In this document: positions 7,531 to 12,439 of the stretch, piece by piece
Position numbering within the stretch: the stretch's first letter is position 1
Layout of the letters: the number at the start of each line of letters is the position of its first letter
The notes under the pieces: model-generated
The model's database searches: none
Told to the model about the DNA's origin: nothing
Seen by the model: only the letters and a program-made list of their open reading frames with translations
DNA from: Saprospiraceae bacterium UBA6168
GTDB taxonomy: Bacteria > Bacteroidota > Bacteroidia > Chitinophagales > Saprospiraceae
Direction: 5' to 3'
DNA length: 12,439 nucleotides
NCBI GenBank assembly: GCA_002435785.1
Contig: DIUC01000089.1
Coordinates: 1-12,439, forward strand
Position numbers and translations under genes: made by a program

Positions 7531-7605
7531 ACCGCTGGCACAGGGTCTGTTCTTTGAAAAACCGGAAACGCTGGTTCAAGTCTCTGACTTGAACCGTAAA
7601 CCAGC
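7531..7605 (+). repeat. copy A of a 65-bp intergenic repeat with terminal hairpin
   Basis: Bases 7531-7595 match 9742-9806 at 59 of 65 positions with no gap. It begins ACCGCTGGCAC and ends in a hairpin with 10-bp arms, GGTTCAAGTC (7573-7582) and GACTTGAACC (7586-7595), around a TCT loop. CGCTGG occurs twice (7533-7538 and 7569-7574). Unlike copy B, seven extra bases (GTAAACC) follow the right arm before CCAGC (7601-7605), so the outer stem is disrupted. It lies 13 bp beyond the CPBP stop and has no T run, so it is unlikely to be a classical terminator. Confidence 0.8.
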
Positions 7606-7735
7606 ATGTATCCGACATGCGTAGCCACAAAATGCGCTTAAACAAACTGTCGTTGTTTGACTTTCACTGCAGGCTTTGACAGAAAGAGATGCCTGCAAAA
7701 CTGGCGGTGTGGAGCCTTGCAAGTTGCAAACTTGC
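7604..7735 (+). other. series of short hairpins upstream of the ABC-F gene
   Basis: Four inverted repeats follow one another: GCATGT/ACATGC (7604-7609, 7615-7620); AAACAA/TTGTTT (7640-7645, 7653-7658); GCAGGC/GCCTGC (7669-7674, 7691-7696); and GCAAGTT/AACTTGC (7719-7725, 7729-7735), which sits within an outer CTGGC/GCCAG pair (7701-7705, 7734-7738). If transcription starts left of here, this could be a structured leader. If the promoter is at 7786, it is merely intergenic. The 313-bp gap 7518-7830 holds no convincing small gene. Confidence 0.4.
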
Positions 7736-7785
7736 CAGAACAAAAGTACTATCAACAGCCACGCCCTCCTTTCCCAAATCCCCCT

Positions 7786-7793
7786 TACCTTTG
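7786..7793 (+). promoter_or_regulatory. candidate -7 box (TACCTTTG) of the ABC-F gene
   Basis: Exact match to the Bacteroidota TAnnTTTG element, 37 bp before the GTG start. No good -33 TTTG lies at the expected distance upstream, so this is a partial match. Confidence 0.4.
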
Positions 7794-7830
7794 CCCTCCC
7801 AATTCAACAAATTCAACAAATTTCCACGCA

Positions 7831-9705
7831 GTGAATTACCTGACTTTAGAAAACATCACCAAGAGCTACGGCGAAAAGACCCTGTTCCGCAACGTGAACT
7901 TACAGGTGAACAAGGGACAGAAAGTAGCGCTCATCGCCAAGAACGGCAGCGGGAAGACCACGCTGATGCGGGTCATCGCTGGCACCGAGCCGGGCGAGGG
8001 CGAGAACGCCAAAGTGCAGTTCCGCAAGGAAATCAGGATAGGCTACCTACCGCAGGAGCCGGAGTTTGCCCCCGGCCACAACGTGCTCGAGGCCGTGCTA
8101 GATAGCGACACGCCGACCATCCTTGCCATCCGCCGCTACGAGCTGGCACTGCTGCACCCAAACAACGAGCAGGAACTGCAAGCTGCCCTCAGCCGCATGG
8201 ACGACCTCAAGGCGTGGGACTACGAATCGAGGGTGAAGGAAATCCTGTTCAAGCTGAACATCACGAACCTGGAGCAGTCCGTCACGACGCTTTCTGGTGG
8301 GCAGAAAAAGCGCATCGCATTGGCCAAGCTGCTCATCGAGGAGCCGGAGTTCCTGATTCTGGACGAGCCCACCAACCACCTTGACCTCGACATGATTGAG
8401 TGGCTGGAGGTCTATCTCAAGCAGCCTAACCTCACGCTGTTCATGGTCACGCACGATCGCTACTTCATGGAGCGCATCTGCGACAACATCCTCGAACTTG
8501 ACCGGGGCGAGCTGTTCAAGTACACGGGTGGCTACAAGGATTTCTTGGAGAAACGGGCGCTGCGCATGGAGAACGAGGCCATCGAATTGGACAAGACCCA
8601 GAAGGTTTACAAAAAAGAACTCGAATGGATGCGCCGGATGCCGCAGGCCCGCAGCACCAAGGCCAACGCCCGCATTGACCGCTTCTACGACATCGAGGAC
8701 AAGGCCAGCAAGCGCCTCGACGCTGATGCCATCCAGATAGACATCAAGGGGCAGCGCCTCGGCGGCAAAATCCTCGAACTGCACTATGTGAGCAAGGCTT
8801 ACGGCGACCTCAAGCTCATCGAAGATTTTCATTACAAGTTCAAGCGGGGCGAGAAAGTGGGCATCGTGGGCAAGAACGGCGTCGGCAAAACCACCTTCCT
8901 GCACATGCTCACCGGCGAGGAGCGCCCCGACACCGGGCGGGTTGTTTCTGGCGAAACGGTCGTGTTCGGCTATTATACCCAAGAAGGCATCAACCTCGGC
9001 AAGGAGGACAAACGGATGATTGATTTCATCAAGGACATCGCCGAGTACATTCCCTTGGATAAAGGGCAGAAGCTCACGGCCGCCTCGCTGTTGGAGCGGT
9101 TCCTGTTCACGAGGGAGCAGCAGCAGGTGTATGTCTCGCAACTGAGTGGCGGCGAGCGCAGGCGGCTGTATTTGCTCTCGATTCTGATGCGCAACCCGAA
9201 CTTCCTAATCCTCGATGAGCCGACCAACGACCTCGACGTGATGACGCTGAACGTGCTGGAGGATTTCTTGCAGGAGTTCCCCGGCTGCGTGGTCATCGTC
9301 TCGCACGACAGGTTCCTCTTGGACAAACTCTGCGACCACCTCTTCGTCTTCGAGGGCAATGGCCAAATCAAAGACTACAATGGCCGATACATGGACTACC
9401 GGGCCGAGCAGCAGGAAATAGCGCAGGAATTGCGCCAGCAGCAAAGCACCGCACCCACCACCAAAACCGACCAAGCCACACAGGTGCGCTCCGGCGCTGG
9501 CCTGACCAACAAGGAGAAGAACGAGCTGAAAAAGCTGGAGCGGGAAATCGGCGAATTGGAGACCCGCAAGACGCAGCTTCACGATAAATTTGCGCAAGCC
9601 GACCTCAGCCTCCCGGAGATTGACAAGATGACCAAGGAGCTGCAACAGGTAGAGGCCAGCCTGGAGGAGAAGGAAATGCGGTGGATGGAGCTGTCGGATA
9701 TGTGA
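7831..9705 (+). CDS. uup: ABC-F family ATPase, Uup-like
   Basis: 624 residues from the GTG at 7831. Two ABC ATPase domains in one chain and no membrane segments define an ABC-F protein, which acts on ribosomes. Domain 1: P-loop AKNGSGKT (36-43, first Gly replaced by Ala), signature LSGGQ (154-158), Walker B ILDEP with E179, switch His208. An arginine- and lysine-rich inter-domain linker (about 235-290, including the P-site tRNA-facing region) follows. Domain 2: P-loop GKNGVGKT (347-354), signature LSGGE (438-442), Walker B with E463, switch His492. The C-terminus (about 555-624) is a charged coiled coil opening LTNKEKNELKKLEREIGELE, as in Uup, which in E. coli is linked to ribosome function and transposon excision. 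The usual Bacteroidota opening is MNYL; here it is GTG-AAT-TAC-CTG, so GTG 7831 is the start. The open frame reaches an ATG at 7657, but those 58 extra residues are unlike the family and cover hairpin DNA. The gene is flanked by two direct copies of the 65-bp repeat. Confidence 0.9.
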   Translation: MNYLTLENITKSYGEKTLFRNVNLQVNKGQKVALIAKNGSGKTTLMRVIAGTEPGEGENAKVQFRKEIRIGYLPQEPEFAPGHNVLEAVLDSDTPTILAIRRYELALLHPNNEQELQAALSRMDDLKAWDYESRVKEILFKLNITNLEQSVTTLSGGQKKRIALAKLLIEEPEFLILDEPTNHLDLDMIEWLEVYLKQPNLTLFMVTHDRYFMERICDNILELDRGELFKYTGGYKDFLEKRALRMENEAIELDKTQKVYKKELEWMRRMPQARSTKANARIDRFYDIEDKASKRLDADAIQIDIKGQRLGGKILELHYVSKAYGDLKLIEDFHYKFKRGEKVGIVGKNGVGKTTFLHMLTGEERPDTGRVVSGETVVFGYYTQEGINLGKEDKRMIDFIKDIAEYIPLDKGQKLTAASLLERFLFTREQQQVYVSQLSGGERRRLYLLSILMRNPNFLILDEPTNDLDVMTLNVLEDFLQEFPGCVVIVSHDRFLLDKLCDHLFVFEGNGQIKDYNGRYMDYRAEQQEIAQELRQQQSTAPTTKTDQATQVRSGAGLTNKEKNELKKLEREIGELETRKTQLHDKFAQADLSLPEIDKMTKELQQVEASLEEKEMRWMELSDM

Positions 9706-9708
9706 AGC

Positions 9709-9743
9709 GATTGACGATTTTTGATTGACGATTGACGATTGAC
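9709..9743 (+). repeat. GATTGAC heptamer array just after the ABC-F stop
   Basis: Five consecutive 7-bp units in perfect register: four GATTGAC and one degenerate GATTTTT (second unit). It begins 3 bp after the TGA at 9703-9705, and its end touches the 65-bp repeat copy B. A further GATTGAC lies at 9812-9818, just beyond that repeat. Read on the other strand the unit is GTCAATC. Confidence 0.85.
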
Positions 9744-9811
9744 CGCTGGCACAAGGTCTGTTCTTTGAAAAATCGGATACGCTGGTTCAAGTCAGAGACT
9801 TGAACCAGCGG
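9743..9811 (+). mobile_element. copy B of the 65-bp repeat, MITE/REP-like element with hairpin
   Basis: Homologous to 7531-7595 (core 9742-9806). Its right end is a perfect 14-bp stem, CGCTGGTTCAAGTC (9780-9793) with its reverse complement (9797-9810), around an AGA loop. The outermost 7 bp form terminal inverted repeats, CCGCTGG (9743-9749) and CCAGCGG (9805-9811). GATTGA stands immediately on both sides (9737-9742 and 9812-9817), like a target-site duplication, although the left one also belongs to the heptamer array. It encodes nothing. Alternatives are a REP-type palindrome or a transcription barrier at the end of the ABC-F gene. Mobility is inferred, not shown. Confidence 0.5.
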
Positions 9812-9850
9812 GATTGACTCATTTTCATATACCTTCCGAGCCTGAACAAT

Positions 9851-9879
9851 CGTCAGTCGTCACTCGTCACTCGTAAATC
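9851..9879 (+). repeat. GTCA[GC]TC heptamer array before the BNR protein gene
   Basis: Units in 7-bp register: GTCAGTC (9852-9858), GTCACTC (9859-9865), GTCACTC (9866-9872) and degenerate GTAAATC (9873-9879). The preceding 7 bp (AACAATC, 9845-9851) may be a decayed unit. The array ends 7 bp before the ATG at 9887, so it occupies the space expected for the ribosome-binding region. Confidence 0.8.
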
Positions 9880-9886
9880 AAAAGCC

Positions 9887-12361
9887 ATGTACAAACTCCC
9901 TTGTCTTGCCTTGCTGTTGCACCTGATTTTTGGGGCAAACGCCCAAACACTCCCTATCCCCAACACCCCCGCCAATGGCTCGGCATGGACCTCCCTCGGC
10001 CCGCACACCCCACCGACGCCGCATCCCGGAGCCGGGCTGGGCAGCACCGGCACGGGCGCTCAAATCCGGGTCAAATTCTTTGACAACAAAGCCGCCAACC
10101 CCACCGGACTCTATGCCGCCACGCCCACGGGCGGCCTGTTTCGCACGAACCTGGCCATTGCCGAAGGCACCCAACCCATTTGGGAGAACATCACCGACAG
10201 CACCCGGCTGCCCGTGCTGGGCGTCCGTGACTTCGAGTTTGCGCCCGGCGACTCCAACACCATCTACATCGGCACCGGCATCCGCTACCCGCTCGACTTC
10301 CGGCGAACGTATGGCATCGGCCTCCTGAAGACCACCGACGGCGGACGAACCTGGCAGGAAACCGGCCTGCAATTCGAGCCGCCCGGCTCCATGGCCGAGG
10401 TGCCCCACGACATCCTCACCCACCCCACCAGCCCCGACACCCTGCACGTGCTTTGTGGCAAAGACTACTACCGCTCGGACGATGCAGCGGCCAGTTTTAC
10501 CCTTCGGAAAACAAACCCGTACCCCTGCCCGGCTGGCTGGGATGGCGCTTTCCGGTCGTTGGCGTTCAAGCCGGGCAGCCCGCAGGTGCTGTACCTGACC
10601 GCCGATGCCGGGTATTTTTTTTACTCAAAAGACAGCGGTGAAACGTGGTCGGAAATCGCATTGGACAGCGCCATCGGCATCACGGAACCTGTGATGCGGG
10701 TAGAGATTGCCACCTCGGAGCGCAACCCTGAGCTGATTTATCTTGGCATTTCCGCCCAGAAAAACGAGTTCATCCTGCGCTCCCTCGATGCTGGGGCGAG
10801 CTGGCAGTTGCTGTTGAAGAAAGCCCTGAGCAGCAGCTACGAGAAGCACGTCTTCGCCATTTCCCCCAACGACGACAACACGCTCTACGTGGGTGGGCTT
10901 TATGTCTTTGAGGTGAAAATCGGGCCTGACGGCAAGGCCAGCAGCAAGCTAATCACCTCCGGCGACGTCCACCTCGACCACCGGGAACTCTGCGTGGTGA
11001 GCGACGGGCAGGGCGGCGACATCATCTACTCCGCCAACGACGGCGGGCTGTACCGGGCTGTTTTTGATGGCAAAAAATGGCTGTGGCAGGACGTGTCGGG
11101 CTGGGGTTTCAACAACATGCAACTCTACGGCATCGGCATGGCCGAGGACTATTCGGTGATTCCGGGCGGCACACAGGACCTCGGCACGATGCTCATTTAC
11201 CCCAACGGAACAGCCGCCAAGCCCAACCTCGGCGGCGATGGCACGGACTGCGCCGTGGACCCCTACGACCCCTCCAATATCTTCAGCATTTCGTGGGCGC
11301 TGGGGCCGCCGGTCATTTTCAAAAGCACCGACAGCGGCTTGAAGTGGAAGCAATGGCGGAAAGGCATGGTGTCCAATGGCGACAGCTACTACCACCCCAT
11401 GATTTTCCATGAAAACGGAAGCCTCTACGCTGGCACGACCAAGGTGCACTACCTGCCGCATGGCTCGGACACCTGGCGGCAAATCGGCGACATCAACCTC
11501 CCGACAAAAGACCCTTGGCGGGTGACGGCCATGTCGGTGACGAGCGACGACAACATCGTTTATGCCTACGGCGACCAACTCTACCGCACCGACAACGCCC
11601 GTGCCGACTCGGCGGCCATCTGGGTTCCACTGGGGGAGAACATGGGTGATGCCGTGGTGTTCAAGCGGGGCGGCAGCATCCTGCTGGCCGTGGAGAGCGA
11701 CCCGGAAGACCCCCGCCGGGTATGGGTGGGCTTCCAAAACTTCGACAAGCCGCACAAAGTCTATTTCTCCGCCGATGGCGGAACGAGCTGGGTGAACGTG
11801 AGCAAGGGATTGCCACCCTACTACGTTGGCGCCTTGCAGGCACAGGCTGGCACGGACGCCGTGCTTTACGCTGGCACCGATGTGGGCGTGTTCGTCAACT
11901 TCGACGCCACCAACCCCGACTCGGAGTGGCAGCCGTTCAACAGTGGCCTACCCGTCTGCTTGGTGAACGACCTTGAGGTGAACTATTGCCAGGGCAAATT
12001 GATGGCCGGCACCTTCGGGCGGGGCATTTGGGCATCCCCGTTTGCGGTGCCGTCGGTATTCCCGACCGTCTACGTCACCGTGGATACGCAGTGGGACTAC
12101 AAGCTCCTGCGCTCCGATGTGGTGGTGAAAAGCGGCACGACGCTCACCCTGCGAGGCGAGGTACGCATGGCCGAAGGGAAAAAAATCGTGGTGGAAAATG
12201 CCGCAAAACTCGTGCTGGATGGGGCGCATTTGGCTGCCCTTTGCGGGCGGCCCTGGGGCGGCATTGAGACGGAACTGGGGAAAAAGGGTTTTCTCGGCTT
12301 GTTTTTTGGGAAAAAGGCGGGGGAAGTGGTGCTGCTGAATGGAGCGACGGTGGAGGAATAG
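9887..12361 (+). CDS. exported Sortilin/BNR-type beta-propeller protein, lacking a T9SS tail
   Basis: 824 residues with a signal peptide (1-19, cleavage after GANA). Residues about 30-720 form a VPS10/Sortilin-like BNR propeller with Asp-box motifs: TTDGGRTW (149-156), SKDSGETW (247-254), SLDAGASW (299-306), STDSGLKW (480-487) and SADGGTSW (628-635). It closes with FGRGIW (710-715), as usual for this family in Bacteroidota. Residues about 725-824 look like the first rungs of a parallel beta-helix (DVVVKSGTTLTL, KKIVVENAAKLVLDGAHL, WGGIE, GEVVLLNGATVEE). Such helices usually run on and end in a T9SS sorting domain; here a TAG stops the frame and neither follows. Propellers of this type bind ligands or glycans or serve as adhesion scaffolds, and enzymatic activity cannot be inferred. 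The ATG is chosen from the signal peptide. No clear promoter is seen upstream; a heptamer array lies directly before the start. Confidence 0.85.
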   Translation: MYKLPCLALLLHLIFGANAQTLPIPNTPANGSAWTSLGPHTPPTPHPGAGLGSTGTGAQIRVKFFDNKAANPTGLYAATPTGGLFRTNLAIAEGTQPIWENITDSTRLPVLGVRDFEFAPGDSNTIYIGTGIRYPLDFRRTYGIGLLKTTDGGRTWQETGLQFEPPGSMAEVPHDILTHPTSPDTLHVLCGKDYYRSDDAAASFTLRKTNPYPCPAGWDGAFRSLAFKPGSPQVLYLTADAGYFFYSKDSGETWSEIALDSAIGITEPVMRVEIATSERNPELIYLGISAQKNEFILRSLDAGASWQLLLKKALSSSYEKHVFAISPNDDNTLYVGGLYVFEVKIGPDGKASSKLITSGDVHLDHRELCVVSDGQGGDIIYSANDGGLYRAVFDGKKWLWQDVSGWGFNNMQLYGIGMAEDYSVIPGGTQDLGTMLIYPNGTAAKPNLGGDGTDCAVDPYDPSNIFSISWALGPPVIFKSTDSGLKWKQWRKGMVSNGDSYYHPMIFHENGSLYAGTTKVHYLPHGSDTWRQIGDINLPTKDPWRVTAMSVTSDDNIVYAYGDQLYRTDNARADSAAIWVPLGENMGDAVVFKRGGSILLAVESDPEDPRRVWVGFQNFDKPHKVYFSADGGTSWVNVSKGLPPYYVGALQAQAGTDAVLYAGTDVGVFVNFDATNPDSEWQPFNSGLPVCLVNDLEVNYCQGKLMAGTFGRGIWASPFAVPSVFPTVYVTVDTQWDYKLLRSDVVVKSGTTLTLRGEVRMAEGKKIVVENAAKLVLDGAHLAALCGRPWGGIETELGKKGFLGLFFGKKAGEVVLLNGATVEE

Positions 12362-12378
12362 CCGGCAGTTGGTTTTGC

Positions 12379-12408
12379 TTGTGAATGTAGTTTGTTGGAC
12401 TATATTTG
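12379..12408 (+). promoter_or_regulatory. Bacteroidota-type promoter at the right edge
   Basis: TTG (12379-12381), a 19-bp gap, then TATATTTG (12401-12408) match the TTG-N19-TAnnTTTG pattern. Transcription would start near 12415 and serve a gene lying mostly or wholly beyond the window. It also argues that the BNR gene really ends at 12361 in this genome. Confidence 0.5.
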
Positions 12409-12439
12409 CAAGGCATGATGTGCGCCCTAAAGTTATGAC

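Noticed and set aside
7571..7595. GGTTCAAGTC resembling a tRNA T-arm
   Set aside because: No acceptor, D or anticodon stem can be placed around it; it is half of the repeat's own hairpin.
7657..7830. N-terminal extension of the ABC-F protein
   Set aside because: It translates the hairpin-rich spacer. The conserved family start (Met-Asn-Tyr-Leu) coincides with GTG 7831.
8098..9141. 347-codon minus-strand open frame opposite the ABC-F gene
   Set aside because: The plus strand carries every ABC-F motif in order, so this is a shadow frame.
5294..9879. Heptamer arrays as a CRISPR array
   Set aside because: The units are 7 bp with no spacers between them and there are no cas genes, so these are simple tandem repeats.
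10949..11755. 268-codon minus-strand open frame opposite the BNR gene
   Set aside because: The sense strand encodes regular Asp-box propeller repeats; the antisense product shows no family features.
484..12361. A co-ordinated defence or secretion island
   Set aside because: The five genes differ in strand, promoter, composition and predicted location. Only the CPBP gene has any possible defence link, and no T9SS structural gene is present.

Overview
The window looks like a chromosomal piece of a free-living Bacteroidota, most likely a Saprospiraceae-type member (inference). Three things point there: a secreted protein with GEVED, CARDB and type IX secretion (T9SS) sorting domains; promoter-like TAnnTTTG boxes with no clear Shine-Dalgarno sites; and a Sortilin-type BNR propeller protein of a kind common in that group. 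Most coding DNA is GC-rich (37/60 in one sampled stretch of the ABC-F gene). The CPBP gene is clearly AT-richer (17/60 and 27/60 in two sampled stretches).

Layout. 1-483 has no convincing gene; it holds a TTGCAA-centred palindrome, a possible remnant of a T9SS sorting tail on the minus strand, and a GC-rich hairpin. 484-5301 (+) encodes a 1605-residue secreted multidomain protein with a putative zinc peptidase core (HEFGH), Ca-binding aspartate-rich repeats, a CBM9-like segment, three GEVED modules, two CARDB-like modules and a C-terminal T9SS signal. 5495-6208 (-) encodes a 237-residue cytoplasmic-looking protein of unknown function, with its own promoter and terminator. 6702-7517 (+) encodes a CPBP (Rce1/Abi-type) membrane protease in an AT-rich segment. 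7831-9705 (+) encodes a Uup-like ABC-F ATPase with a GTG start. 9887-12361 (+) encodes an exported BNR beta-propeller protein that stops inside what looks like the start of a beta-helix, with no T9SS tail. A good promoter lies at the right edge and points to a further gene beyond the window.

The genes do not form one obvious operon or pathway. Two are cell-surface or secreted proteins, one is a translation-associated ATPase, one a membrane protease and one unknown. No T9SS machinery, RNA gene, CRISPR array, phage gene or transposase is visible.

The most unusual content is between the genes. Three 7-bp tandem arrays sit at gene borders and share a GTCA core (GTCATTG; GATTGAC, which is GTCAATC on the other strand; GTCACTC). 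One overlaps the stop codon of the large secreted protein. A 65-bp repeat occurs twice in the same orientation, on either side of the ABC-F gene. It ends in a long perfect hairpin whose 3-nt loop is reverse-complemented between copies. One copy has short terminal inverted repeats and is flanked by GATTGA on both sides, like a tiny non-autonomous mobile element.
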